Shown here: piece after piece, positions 11,493 to 21,933 of the stretch
How positions within the stretch are numbered: the first letter of the stretch is position 1
How the letters are laid out: every line of letters begins with the position of its first letter
Source of the DNA: Phytophthora quininea
Lineage: Eukaryota > Oomycota > Peronosporomycetes > Peronosporales > Peronosporaceae
Direction of reading: 5' to 3'
Length of the DNA: 64,000 bases
Assembly: GCA_011947345.1 (NCBI GenBank)
Contig: JAAVTG010000243.1
Location: 1 to 64,000 of the forward strand
Made by a program: the position numbers and the translations under genes
Notes under the pieces: generated by a model
Databases searched by the model: none
What the model saw: the letters and a program-made list of their open reading frames with translations, nothing else
Told to the model about the DNA's origin: nothing

Positions 11493-12566
11493 TTAGGCCT
11501 CGTTGAGCACCGTCGTCTTGATGATGCGGCTCGTGACCACGTACGGGTCCATGTTGGACGCCGGGCGACGGTCCTCGAAGTAGCCCTTGCCCTCGGCCTC
11601 CGCCACGCGCGGAATGCGGATCGACGCGCCGCGGTTGGCCACGCCGTACGAGAACGTGTCCATGCTGGCCGTCTCGTGGCGGCCCGTCAGCCGGCGCTCG
11701 TTGCCCGTGCCGTACGCCGCGATGTGCTCCTTGTGCTTGAGCTTCATCTTCTCGATGGCCTCGATGATCTTGGCCATGCCGCCCTCCTCGCGCATCGCCT
11801 TGGTCGAGTAGTTGGTGTGGCAGCCGGCGCCGTTCCAGTCGCCCGGGATCGGCTTGGGGTCCCACGACACGTTCACGCCAAAGTCCTCGCACACACGCAG
11901 CAGGATGTAGCGAGACATCCACAGGTGGTCGCCCGACTCGATGCCCGTGCACGGACCCACCTGGTACTCCCATTGGCCGGGCATCACCTCGGCGTTGATG
12001 CCGGAGATCTTGATGCCGGCGTACAGCGACGCACGGTAGTGCGCGTCCACCACGAGGCGGCCGAACACCGAGTGCGCGCCGGCGCCGCAGTAGTACGGGC
12101 CCTGCGGGCCGGGGAAGCCGCCCTTGGGCCAGCCGTACGGCGTCACGCCGTCCTTCTCGAACAGCGTGTACTCCTGCTCGATGCCGAACCACGGCTCCTC
12201 AGCCTCGGCCAGCTTCATCACGCGGGAGGCGTCGGCGCGCGTGTTGTTGGCGATGGGCGTCAGGTCCGGCTTCAGGCAGTCGCACAGCACCAGGATGTGC
12301 TGGCCGCGGCGGAACGGGTCCTTGAAGATGGCCACGGGGCGCAGCAGCACCTCCGAGTCCTCGCCCGGCGCCTGGCCCGTGCTCGAGCCGTCGAAGTTCC
12401 ACACGGGCAGGTCGGCAATGGACGTCACCTTCTTGGTCAGCGTCTTGGTCTTGCAGCGCAGGTCCTGGCCCGAGCCGCCGATCCACACGTACTCGGCGAG
12501 CGTGACGGACTCCTCAACTTCGAGGGCCATGTACTGGTCGTAGACAGTGCGGTCGAGCTTGCTCAT
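11493..12566 (-). CDS. Glutamine synthetase type II, copy 1
   Basis: A complete 357-residue eukaryotic GS. It condenses glutamate, ammonium and ATP to glutamine, probably as a cytosolic decamer. Visible motifs are [17 protein letters not shown] (about 57-73), the metal/substrate glutamates in [10 protein letters not shown] (about 128-137), and the ATP/glutamate-binding [17 protein letters not shown] (about 238-254). The Met at 12566 is chosen because copy 2 starts at the same residue and the upstream sequences do not match. An upstream in-frame Met at 12758 exists but is not conserved. Codon use is very GC-rich, typical of highly expressed oomycete genes. It is divergent from copy 2. Confidence 0.95.
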   Translation of the reverse strand: MSKLDRTVYDQYMALEVEESVTLAEYVWIGGSGQDLRCKTKTLTKKVTSIADLPVWNFDGSSTGQAPGEDSEVLLRPVAIFKDPFRRGQHILVLCDCLKPDLTPIANNTRADASRVMKLAEAEEPWFGIEQEYTLFEKDGVTPYGWPKGGFPGPQGPYYCGAGAHSVFGRLVVDAHYRASLYAGIKISGINAEVMPGQWEYQVGPCTGIESGDHLWMSRYILLRVCEDFGVNVSWDPKPIPGDWNGAGCHTNYSTKAMREEGGMAKIIEAIEKMKLKHKEHIAAYGTGNERRLTGRHETASMDTFSYGVANRGASIRIPRVAEAEGKGYFEDRRPASNMDPYVVTSRIIKTTVLNEA

Positions 12567-14426
12567 GGTAGAAGTAGGAAGAGTGTTGGTCACGGGGACT
12601 TGGTCTGGCGCTGCTGCTGGCTGACTTGAGCTCCTTGGCGGCGATTGCGGAATGAGCCACCAGCCTCGGCGAGATCCTTGGGAGGCGCAAAGGAGGGGCG
12701 TGTCCAATGGATTGCGCGGCAGGGATTGGGCGAAATGCTTCAACGACGAGCGCGCCAATCAGCGCTCGGCGCGTACGTCAGAGAGGCAACTCGAAGGAGC
12801 CGCGCAGGACAAGCTCGACTGCTTTGCTGGCATGCGGAGTGTGCGGCAAGCATCATTTTGATGGTCATTCGCGCTATGCACGCGCTCCAAGCCGGATAGA
12901 AGGGAAGTCTTTCGCGCGGGCGCGCTCTCTCTTTGAAGTGATCCGAGCTGAATTCCGGTGCAGAGTGCTCCGTTCACAGCGACGAAGCCTTGACAGTCAA
13001 GGCTTTGCTCCAGTCCGAGCTTCAACATGCAATGAACAATGTCCGTTAGTCCTTTCGTCCACATGCGTTGCCGAGCAGAGAGCTAACGACTTACTGGCAC
13101 GGATGGAGCAAGCAATCGGTATCAAACCGCATTCGTGCTAGACGGCGTGGATTTCGTACTGAGGGCATCCACAGCGGTCACTTGTTGCTGACGAAAGGTC
13201 TCGCGTTGGCTGCAGGAAAAGATATTCTTGATCGCCCTGCGCCAGCGCGGAGAGTACAGCCAAACTCACGCTGCGGGAAATCTCTCGACGCCCCCATAAT
13301 CCAGCAGCTCTCCGCTGTCGCAAGGATAAACCAAACGCTGGGGATTCATGCACCGGAACTGCAGGCGAGCTTTGAGCTTGAGGTGGCTTCGACGGCAAAG
13401 CAACAATGCGAGCTGAACGCCACAAGCCGTGCAAATCGTTCAGGATTGAACGCGCTGATTGGGCGAAGATGGGGCCGACGCGTGCCGCGTCACATGGATA
13501 CAAGCTGAAGTGGGCTGCAAGCAAGGAGAGAGCTCCACTTGAGCTCGTGCTGCTCTCGGCAAGTAATGGCCGGTCAATCTGTTTGAGATTAGAACGGGCT
13601 ACACTGCATTCCAAATGAACTCCGAGCCTCGTAGCGAAATTGGGGAGCCCTCAACGCGATCCTTGTCGGCGTCAGTGGCAGCATTCAGCCAACGCGCAAA
13701 CGGTGAACACCTCCTGCAGCGCGGGCGAAGATGTCGCCGGCGACTGTGCCTAGCCACGGGCGCAGATGGTCGAGTGCTAGCTGTTTGCTCAAACTGGCGG
13801 AGAGTCGTGGTGGATAGCATTCGAAGGCCCCCTTGCGGTGGTAGATGCTTGCATCGTGACTGCACGAAGGCGACCTCGCTCATCATCTTACCCTTTGAAC
13901 AGCGGAAAACCTGTCGCGACTACCGGATACACATGCTCTCGTCGATAGCATTTCCACGGCGCAATTCGGATAACTCAACCATCCATCGCCTTGGCTTGGC
14001 GACACCGAGCTAGAGCTTGCAGCTGTCTCAAGAGCAGCGGCGCGCGCTGAGGCGGCCCTCGCACCGGAACCACACAGCCAGCGGCACCACGGAGTGTCGG
14101 TCTCCGACGGCATCCAATCGATCTGTTGACCCTAAGCAAAAGTGCGTAGCGCGTCGATGATTGGCCAGTAGTGCCGTCGACGCTCGACGCGTCACCTGAG
14201 AAGAGCGCTACACAGACAGGCGCATCTGATCACTTCAAGCACGCCATACAAACACCTAGTCAAGCCAATAAGCACTTGGGCAACTATACTATGCTCAGCC
14301 ACACATTTCGGCGCCTCTGACGTCCAAGGCCGATCTTCCGGCAGCCGAGCTCCAGGCCATTGCGCGATTTGCCTTCAAGCATCACCAAGAAGCCAAGCAA
14401 CACCTCCCAGCACCCTCTCCAGCACC
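12567..14426. promoter_or_regulatory. 1.86-kb divergent intergenic region between the two glutamine synthetase genes
   Basis: It separates two head-to-head GS genes, so it must hold both promoters. The two flanks do not resemble each other upstream of the start codons. No coding pattern was recognised; the ORFs here look like chance. A C/A-rich leader (CAACACCTCCCAGCACC) precedes copy 2. Confidence 0.5.
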
Positions 14427-15499
14427 ATGAGCAAGCTCGACCGCGCTGTCTACGACCAGTACATGGCCCTCGAAGTGGAGGAGTCCGTCACGCTCGCCGA
14501 GTACGTGTGGATCGGCGGCTCGGGCCAGGACCTGCGCTGCAAGACCAAGACGCTGACCAAGAAGGTGACGTCCATTGCCGACCTGCCCGTGTGGAACTTC
14601 GACGGCTCGAGCACGGGCCAGGCGCCGGGCGAGGACTCGGAGGTGCTGCTGCGCCCCGTGGCCATCTTCAAGGACCCGTTCCGCCGCGGCCAGCACATCC
14701 TGGTGCTGTGCGACTGCCTGAAGCCGGACCTGACGCCCATCGCCAACAACACGCGCGCCGACGCCTCCCGCGTGATGAAGCTGGCCGAGGCTGAGGAGCC
14801 GTGGTTCGGCATCGAGCAGGAGTACACGCTGTTCGAGAAGGACGGCGTGACGCCGTACGGCTGGCCCAAGGGCGGCTTCCCGGCCCGCAGGGCCCGTACT
14901 ACTGCGGCGCCGGCGCGCACTCGGTGTTCGGCCGCCTCGTGGTGGACGCGCACTACCGTGCGTCGCTGTACGCCGGCATCAAGATCTCCGGCATCAACGC
15001 CGAGGTGATGCCCGGCCAATGGGAGTACCAGGTGGGTCCGTGCACGGGCATCGAGTCGGGCGACCACCTGTGGATGTCTCGCTACATCCTGCTGCGTGTG
15101 TGCGAGGACTTTGGCGTGAACGTGTCGTGGGACCCCAAGCCGATCCCGGGCGACTGGAACGGCGCCGGCTGCCACACCAACTACTCGACCAAGGCGATGC
15201 GCGAGGAGGGCGGCATGGCCAAGATCATCGAGGCCATCGAGAAGATGAAGCTCAAGCACAAGGAGCACATCGCGGCGTACGGCACGGGCAACGAGCGCCG
15301 GCTGACGGGCCGCCACGAGACGGCCAGCATGGACACGTTCTCGTACGGCGTGGCCAACCGCGGCGCGTCGATCCGCATTCCGCGCGTGGCGGAGGCCGAG
15401 GGCAAGGGCTACTTCGAGGACCGTCGCCCGGCGTCCAACATGGACCCGTACGTGGTCACGAGCCGCATCATCAAGACGACGGTGCTCAACGAGGCCTAA
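14427..15499 (+). CDS. Glutamine synthetase type II, copy 2 (one-base frame break)
   Basis: It is nearly identical to copy 1 over the whole coding region, with only a few silent or conservative changes. The same catalytic motifs are present. The frame breaks at 14879-14881, where GGCTTCCCGGCC has three Cs and copy 1 has four (12111-12114 on the other strand). Everything after the break is intact in the next frame through the natural stop at 15497-15499. Similarity ends about 15 nt after the stop and is absent before the start. One missing C in a homopolymer fits a consensus error as well as a real null allele. Confidence 0.9.
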
Positions 15500-15749
15500 G
15501 TTGTGTGTGGCAGTATGCTGTGACCGCTGTTGCTGCGTTTGGGAGCAACCAGCCCGTATATATGCTTGAAGAATGACAATCTTTTGACAGCTCGGTATGT
15601 TTGTTGCGTGGGGTTGGAAGCATTGCAGGAAGCTTGGACTCCTCCTACCAGAGCTGTGTGGATGAGGTCGAGGAAGCTATGATAGCGGAGGCAAGACTAT
15701 TGACTCGTGTGATGTCGCTCAACAGCAATACAATGAGGCTGCGCTGCTG

Positions 15750-16742
15750 CAGCAGCGCAGCACGTAGTAGTGTAGCGCACGGTCGTCCTGGAGCTGCAGC
15801 TTCGCGTCGAAGAGACAGACGGTTGACTCTCGCCGTGAAGTCGGACGAATTCACGGCCGGGGCTCCGCGCCGAGCCATACTGGTGCGCACATGCCAACCG
15901 ACCGCGAGCCGCTGTCGACTGGCAAGCCAGTCCCGACCGGAGTGCGGCCGGCTCAGCAGTATACAAAGCGCGAGAGGTTTGGGGCGGCGAAGACGACCGA
16001 CCGATCCGACGGCGTCGCTATTCGGAGGTTGGTTACCAGGCAGTGGGTGTCTGTCCATCCATTGCCAAGTCACTAGAGTGGGGGCCGTATTTCCGACCGA
16101 CCGGCCGAGGTTCATGCTCAACTTCTTACAAACATCAAGATACTTCCGCCCATCCAACACGACCGACCGACCTGCTTTTCTATAACCGTCGCGAACGCCG
16201 GCGAACACTTGACGCTGGTTTGGCTCGAGTCCGGGCCAGTCTGGAATCCTCGGTAGCGTGCGCACGTCGACGTCGAGTCCAAGTCAAAGGCGTCGAACCA
16301 TAAGCCAGCATGCACCAGAGCCCCGCTGCAGCCATCGAGCAGAGCCGCCCGCACAAGCGCAGTCGCCGCGAGGCGTTCGGAGTGCAGTCTGCCAGAGCAG
16401 CAGCAGCAACGGCGGCCACAACAGACGAGGCGGAGCAGAGCTGCACGACGTCGGGCGAGAGCTCGTCGGACGAGAGCAGTAACGAGGAGCTAGGGATGGA
16501 GCTGGAGGAGGAAGGGGAGAGGATGAGGACGAGGAGGAGGAGGAGGCTCTGCTGGCCGCCAAGCGCCGGCGTCGCACGGAGCTGGACGGGCTGAAGAAGT
16601 CGGTGCGGCGCATGGAGCTGCAGGTCGTCGGCGCGTCGGCGCAGCTGCGGCAACTGAGTGTGCTGCTGGCGGAAGTGGCGGCGGCTCGGCGCCGGGGTCT
16701 TGTCGAGGTGTAGCGGCATCGGGTGAAAGTAGTGATCGTCTT
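15750..16742. repeat. Left arm of a 1-kb inverted repeat
   Basis: This 993-bp arm is the reverse complement of 17305-18295, with only a few substitutions and one 2-nt indel seen by eye. It ends outside at CAGCAGCGCAGCACG and inside at GTAGTGATCGTCTT. It contains one copy of a small coiled-coil gene. Confidence 0.95.
16310..16713 (+). CDS. Small acidic/basic coiled-coil protein, left copy
   Basis: The family is not recognised. It starts MHQSPAAAIEQSRPHKRSRR, a basic possible nuclear signal. An Ala-rich and an acidic Ser/Glu-rich segment follow (ESSSDESSNEELGMELEEE). After a one-base frame change at the GGGG run near 16512 comes an acidic run, a basic KRRRR, and a probable coiled coil (LDGLKKSVRRMELQVVGA, then LRQLSVLLAEVAAARR). 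The stop is at 16711-16713. Basic-then-coil order is bZIP-like, but no bZIP consensus is visible. The second copy is at 17334-17735 on the other strand. Confidence 0.45.
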
Positions 16743-17304
16743 CAAAACGCTCGGGCAGCGTACAAGTAAATTCAAATGGAAGCAATACTTTTATAAATGA
16801 GCACTGCGCTATCCAATACTTTCCACATGAAGTATGCGCGAATGCTCACGCTTCGCCTCGGTAGGATTTCCATGGCGTGCGGTCGGTCTGTGCGTGAGTC
16901 CAACCCCATTTCGTTCGTGGCGATGGTTAGTGTGGTTCTTATTAGCGCTAGGATCTCTTGATGAAGCGGTTCAGGAAGCTTTGCCAGCGCACGTGAGCAA
17001 ATAGCATATTGTTTCGAACGATGCCTTCATCTCACGTCTAAAGGTTTTCTTTTGCTTTGCAGTCTACAGGGTGCCAAGGGAAAGCTCATGCTAACTTGCC
17101 AGAAGTCTTTTCGTGACCATGGCTTCGATTATCCCGACCGGCCGCTCTGCATGAATGGATCAAGCATACTAAACTGAGACCGAGCAGCCGATATGAACGC
17201 GACCGACCGCTTAGTAGGCATGCCATCAATGAAAATGGTCAAAGTGACCACCGCTTTGGTCATTCACACAGATGATGATATAATGTGCTTCATTATGAGG
17301 CAGC
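16743..17304. other. Unique spacer inside the inverted repeat
   Basis: The 562-bp loop between the two arms contains no recognisable gene or transposase. It shows no similarity between its own ends beyond the arm junctions. Confidence 0.6.
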
Positions 17305-18295
17305 AAGACGATCACTACTTTCACCCGATGCCGCTACACCTCGACAAGACCCCGGCGCCGAGCCGCCGCCACTTCCGCCAGCAGCACACTCAGTTGCCGC
17401 AGCTGCGCCGACGCGCCGACGACCTGCAGCTCCATGCGCCGCACCGACTTCTTCAGCCCGTCCAGCTCCGTGCGACGCCGGCGCTTGGCGGCCAGCAGAG
17501 CCTCCTCCTCCTCCTCGTCCTCATCCTCTCCCCTTCCTCCTCCAGCTCCATCCCTAGCTCCTCGTTACTGCTCTCGTCCGACGAGCTCGCCCGACGTCGT
17601 GCAGCTCTGCTCCGCCTCGTCTGTTGTGGCCGCCGTTGCTGCTGCTGCTCTGGCAGACTGCACTCCGAACGCCTCGCGGCGACTGCGCTTGTGCGGGCGG
17701 CTCTGCTCGATGGCTGCAGCGGGGCTCTGGTGCATGCTGGCTTATGGTTCGACGCCTTTGACTTGGACTCGACGTCGACGTGCGCACGCTACCGAGGATT
17801 CCAGACTGGCCCGGACTCGAGCCAAACCAGCGTCAAGTGTTCGCCGGCGTTCGCGACGGTTATAGAAAAGCAGGTCGGTCGGTCGTGTTGGATGGGCAGA
17901 AGTATCTTGATGTTTGTAAGAAGTTGAGCATGAACCTCGGCCGGTCGGTCGGAAATACGGCCCCCACTCTAGTGACTTGGCAATGGATGGACAGACACCC
18001 ACTGCCTGGTAACCAACCTCCGAATAGCGACGCCGTCGGACCGGTCGGTCGTCTTCGCCGCCCCAAACCTCTCGCGCTTTGTATACTGCTGAGCCGGCCG
18101 CACTCCGGTCGGGACTGGCTTGCCAGTCGACAGCGGCTCGCGGTCGGTTGGCATGTGCGCACCAGTATGGCTCGGCGCGGAGCCCCGGCCGTGAATTCGT
18201 CCGACTTCACGGCGAGAGTCAACCGTCTGTCTCTTCGACGCGAAGCTGCAGCTCCAGGACGACCGTGCGCTACACTACTACGTGCTGCGCTGCTG
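17305..18295. repeat. Right arm of the 1-kb inverted repeat
   Basis: It is the reverse complement of 15750-16742. It lacks two bases of the left arm within the GGGCGAGAGCTCGTCGG segment, which breaks the resident small gene in this copy. The outer end lies only about 160 bp from the initiator of the OTU gene. Confidence 0.95.
17334..17735 (-). pseudogene. Small coiled-coil gene, right copy, frameshifted
   Basis: This copy matches the gene at 16310-16713 and starts with the same MHQSPAAAIEQ. A 2-nt deletion near 17588 shifts the frame after QSCTTSG, so the coiled-coil end is out of frame. The downstream G-run frame change is shared with the left copy. The unequal damage suggests the copies are drifting apart. 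Confidence 0.5.
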
Positions 18296-18453
18296 GTCGG
18301 TCTCGGAAGGCACATCGGCTGAAGTTTCACACGCGAACGAAGCACAGCAGCGTTGGTGCAGCCCCATCTCGAGGTCTATGGATATTTTACATCAAACCCG
18401 AGAGGCCTGCGCGTTCGAACATACCGAATTCGACTATCGTTTACCAGCTTCGA

Positions 18454-18469
18454 TCTCATTCACCAATTC
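18454..18469 (+). promoter_or_regulatory. Oomycete initiator-like element upstream of the OTU gene
   Basis: TCTCATTCACCAATTC resembles the oomycete core initiator (GCTCATTYBNCAWTTT). It lies about 75-90 nt before the ATG at 18543. No other ATG occurs between the two, so the signal-peptide ATG would be the first start codon on a transcript from here. Confidence 0.55.
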
Positions 18470-18542
18470 GCCTCGCAGGCGCGACTCGCAACAACCAAGA
18501 ACCAGCTTCCAAGTCAATTCTCACTCATCCTTGGTCTCAGCG

Positions 18543-19264
18543 ATGCGGATTGTCCTGCTACTGGTCGCGGTTGCCTTCGTCACTACCTACCAAGACTCAG
18601 CGGTGGCGACTGGGCTATTGAAGACGACCCCGAGGTCGATGGAGGACACAGCACCCCTCGCGTCGAGTACGGGTCATCCCACCACAACTTTGAAGAGCGA
18701 GACGCGTCATGGACCAGCCAGGAGCAAGTGGAAACCCACTACGCCGAGATGGGGTGGTCGGTCGTGGAGATCAGCAAGGATGGCAACTGCTTGTTCCGAG
18801 CCATCAGCGACCAGCTCCACACGAACGAGCTCTTCCACAAGCCCATCCGCAAGCGACTGGTGGATTTTATCCAGCAGAAGCAGGAGCTGTTCAAACCTTT
18901 CGTAGCGGACGAAGAGTTCAGCGAGTACTGCAGCCGAATGCGCGAGGACGGCGAGTGGGGAGGCCACCTCGAGCTCTACGCAGCCGCCAAGCTCTTCAAC
19001 GTCCACATCGTCGTCCACACAGGACCCGTGCAACGGATACGGGTGAACGACGAAGACGCACCACCTCCGTATCGAGTTCTCCACCTGCTCTACCGAGAGG
19101 ACCACTACAGCAGTCTCCATCCGAAGGACTCGGAACGTGCAATTGATACCACAGCGAAGCGAGCACTTGGCACTCCACAGAAGACTCTCCAATTCCAGAT
19201 ACCAGGGAAGAGGACGTCAGAGGTGCTGAAGATGCCGAAGATCTCCAAGATGCGAAGGCGATGA
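18543..19264 (+). CDS. OTU-family cysteine protease with effector-like signal peptide
   Basis: OTU proteases remove ubiquitin. The domain shows the catalytic block ISKDGNCLFRAISDQL (Cys codon 18788-18790), EYCSRMREDGEWGGHLEL, AAKLFNVHIVVH and REDHYSSLHP (His codon 19103-19105). This resembles OTUD3/OTUD5-like enzymes. The first ATG after the initiator (18543) opens MRIVLLLVAVAFVTTYQDS, a good cleavable signal peptide of the kind seen on RxLR effectors. That frame differs by one base from the OTU frame, with the change somewhere in about 18590-18615. An EER tripeptide (NFEERD) lies between leader and protease, but no RxLR was seen. If the frame break is a sequence error, the gene encodes a secreted OTU protease; otherwise it is a fused or broken locus. 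The OTU call is firm, secretion is inferred. Confidence 0.75.
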
Positions 19265-19941
19265 CGTGCAAAGAGGTGGAGATTATCCAAGTGCAGTGAG
19301 CGCAGCGAACGAACAATGTGGTTTCATGGGGAAGGAAGGCGCTGAACTACCAGACAGCCGAGCTCATTCCTTTCGTTTTTGTCAACGCACAAGTTACTCA
19401 GTGATGTCGTTGAAGACAAACCCGTCTGCTAGTTCTCGGCAAATTTTCATGCGCTACGACGGCCAGCACGGCGGCGACGACGAGTAGCAGACTGCAGCGA
19501 TTTCAGCAGTGCAGCGACAATGTCGGCCAGTAGCAGAACACATACCTGCAGCGGTAGTGATGCCACCTTGAGCGACACAGTGAACGTATTATCCGTGCGG
19601 CGACGATAGAAGTCTGTGACGACGAAGCAGCAGTGTAGATGCAGCGCTATCTCAATGTCAACATCTTGGCGTTGCGGTTGGCTTACTACACCATCTACCA
19701 TTATCTGCGCGAGCTTCCGGCCAAACCAGCAGTGGTGAAACGCGCACTGGCGCTGTTTGAGCTCTGACACGGCAACTCCGCGCTGCCTTCAACTGCTTTC
19801 CCTCCTGATCCGCCGTACCAAGCATGCTACTGTGCCACCTGGTCTTGCTTAGTCCACGTTGCAGTATCCTCTTTTCATTTCGCTTCGACTCGCCCGCCCA
19901 ATACATTCACAATCTTCAATTTGCCGAGAACCCCTTGAGTG
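19265..19941. other. Intergenic, weak minus-strand ORF
   Basis: A 107-residue minus ORF (19447-19770) has one hydrophobic stretch (LQVCVLLLADIVAALL) and a basic end. I recognise nothing in it and it may be chance. The promoter of the acyl-CoA synthetase lies at the right end. Confidence 0.3.
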
Positions 19942-21933
19942 ATGGCCGACTTCCTGCCCAAAGACGCGCTCGCCAGCGCCTGGAGCAGCGTGTCCGACAC
20001 GCTCTGCAGCCTGCCCGTGGTGTCGGACGCGCTGTCGGCGCTGCCCTTCTCCGTGCCCAGCAAGTTCCTGGCCGTGGCCGGCGCCGCCGCGCTCACGTAC
20101 TACGTGGACCAGAAGCTGCTGCTGTCGTCCGACCTGTTCCACTCGGGCATGCAGGCCGTGGCGCTGCTGCAGGCCAAGCGCCACGCGCGCGGCGGTACGC
20201 TCATCCCAGACCTATTCGAGCAGAGCGTCAAGCGCTGGCCGCAGAAGCCCTGCATGGAGTTCGAGGACCGAGTGCTGACCTTCCGGCAGGTGGACGAGGC
20301 AGCCAATCGGGTGGCGCACTGGGGCCTGCAGCGCGGCCTGCAGGTCGGCCAGACCGTGGCGCTGCTCATGGAGAACCGACCCGAGTTCGTCGTCGTGTGG
20401 CTCGGCCTGGCAAAGATCGGCGTGGTCACGGCGCTGCTCAACACGCACCTGCAGCCAGACGGCCTCGTGCACTGCGTCAAGGTGGCGGACACCAAGTGGA
20501 TGATCGTGGGGCAGGAGCTGGCTGAGAAGCTGAAGGAGGTGAAGGGCCGACTGGAGGAAATTGAGTTCTTTGTCTACGGAGACGGCAGTCTCGCCAAGCA
20601 GAAGGCGGAGGCCTTTGGAGCCACGTCGCTGGACCAGCAGCTCAGCGACTTGTCGACGCAGCAGCCGTCGCAGCAGATCCGCAAGAGCGCTAAGATCGCC
20701 ACGTCCGACATGGCGCTGCTGATCTACACGAGCGGCACGACTGGTCTGCCTAAAGCGGCCAGAGTCAACCACTTCAGTATCATTCTGCGCGCACTCGCTT
20801 TCAAGTACGCCATGCATCTGTCCATGTACGATCGAATCTACTGTGCGCTGCCGTTGTATCACACGTCGGGAGGGAACTTGTCGGTGGGGATGATGATCTT
20901 TTCAGGAGCCACCCTTGTTATCTCGCGGCGGTTCTCGACCACCAAGTTCTGGGACGAAGTGCGCGCGTACGACTGCACCGTGATCCAGTACATTGGCGAG
21001 ATGTGTCGGTATCTGATGAATGCGCCTGCCAAGGCGAATGACAAGCAGAACCGAGTGCGTGGAGCGTTCGGAAATGGACTGCGGCCAGATGTGTGGGCCC
21101 CGTTCCAAGAGCGCTTCGGGATCCCATCGGTGTATGAGTTTTACGGCTCCACGGAGGGACCGATGGGGATGCTGAACGCCTGCACGACCAAAGCGGACCA
21201 AGGACATCTCGGACGCCGCGGTTGGCTGAATAACGCCATCACAGGCGTCGCGATCGTCAAGTATGACGTCGAAAAGGACGACTACATTCGCTCAAAGAAA
21301 GGGTTCTTGCAGTGGTGTGCCATTAACGAACCTGGCGAGCTCATTGTGAAAGTGAATGCCAAAGACCCGGAGCGAGGGTTCCAAGGCTACTACAAGAACA
21401 AACACGAGTCCAACAAGAAGGTGCTTACTGATGTGTTTAAGAAGGGCGACGTGTACTTCCGTACAGGCGATTTGTTCAAGGAGGACGAGAACCATTGCTG
21501 GCACTTTGTGGATCGAGTCGGCGACACGTTCCGGTGGAAGGGAGAGAACGTTGCCACGAATGAAGTCGCCGAGGCGGTCTCCAAGTTCCCAGGACTTAGC
21601 GAGATTTGCATCTACGGCGTGGAGGTGCCCGGTAACGAAGGCCGCGCGTGCATGGCCGCTATGGTGTTCGACAAAGAAACCTTCGATCTGAACGAGTTCG
21701 CTCAGTTTGTAAAGCAGCGACTGCCGTCTTTCGCCATGCCTCTGTTTCTACGGAAGCTCGAGACGATGTCTGTGACGGGCACCATGAAACACGAAAAGGC
21801 CAAGTTACGAAAGGAAGGCATGGACCCGTCGAAAGTGAAAGATCTTCTGTGGGTCTTTAACCGCACCAAGGACAGATACGAGCCGTTGACGACCGAGACA
21901 TACCACCAGGTGATCACGAACTCGCGGTTGTAA
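19942..21933 (+). CDS. Very-long-chain acyl-CoA synthetase, FATP/SLC27 type
   Basis: A complete single-exon 663-residue enzyme. It activates long or very-long-chain fatty acids to CoA thioesters using ATP and may couple this to uptake at membranes. An N-terminal hydrophobic segment (FLAVAGAAALTYYV) precedes the AMP-binding signature LLIYTSGTTGLPKAARVNH (about residues 258-276). YEFYGSTEGPMG, then YFRTGDLFKEDE and FRWKGENVATNEVAEAV (FATP/VLACS motif) follow. The start ATG at 19942 is the first in frame; length and motif order fit the FATP family. Codon use is GC-rich, like glutamine synthetase. Confidence 0.92.
   Translation: MADFLPKDALASAWSSVSDTLCSLPVVSDALSALPFSVPSKFLAVAGAAALTYYVDQKLLLSSDLFHSGMQAVALLQAKRHARGGTLIPDLFEQSVKRWPQKPCMEFEDRVLTFRQVDEAANRVAHWGLQRGLQVGQTVALLMENRPEFVVVWLGLAKIGVVTALLNTHLQPDGLVHCVKVADTKWMIVGQELAEKLKEVKGRLEEIEFFVYGDGSLAKQKAEAFGATSLDQQLSDLSTQQPSQQIRKSAKIATSDMALLIYTSGTTGLPKAARVNHFSIILRALAFKYAMHLSMYDRIYCALPLYHTSGGNLSVGMMIFSGATLVISRRFSTTKFWDEVRAYDCTVIQYIGEMCRYLMNAPAKANDKQNRVRGAFGNGLRPDVWAPFQERFGIPSVYEFYGSTEGPMGMLNACTTKADQGHLGRRGWLNNAITGVAIVKYDVEKDDYIRSKKGFLQWCAINEPGELIVKVNAKDPERGFQGYYKNKHESNKKVLTDVFKKGDVYFRTGDLFKEDENHCWHFVDRVGDTFRWKGENVATNEVAEAVSKFPGLSEICIYGVEVPGNEGRACMAAMVFDKETFDLNEFAQFVKQRLPSFAMPLFLRKLETMSVTGTMKHEKAKLRKEGMDPSKVKDLLWVFNRTKDRYEPLTTETYHQVITNSRL

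Noticed and set aside
11394..12629. A 411-codon plus-strand ORF opposite glutamine synthetase copy 1
   Set aside because: It is antisense to a firmly identified gene. GC-rich third positions in GS remove stops from the opposite strand; the product is Arg/Ala/Val/His-rich and matches no family.
12567..14426. ORFs of 130-160 codons between the GS genes
   Set aside because: They overlap on both strands, lack motifs and would block the only promoter space of two genes.
14450..15316. A 288-codon minus ORF over glutamine synthetase copy 2
   Set aside because: It mirrors the antisense ORF of copy 1 and has the same low-complexity composition.
15645..16265. A 206-codon ORF repeated on both arms of the inverted repeat (also 17780-18322)
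   Set aside because: It does not follow any known family and reaches beyond the repeat in only one copy. The small coiled-coil gene on the opposite strand has better coding features. It was not fully excluded.
17193..17927. A 244-codon ORF across the spacer and right arm
   Set aside because: It crosses the arm junction, so it cannot be conserved, and is antisense to the small coiled-coil gene.
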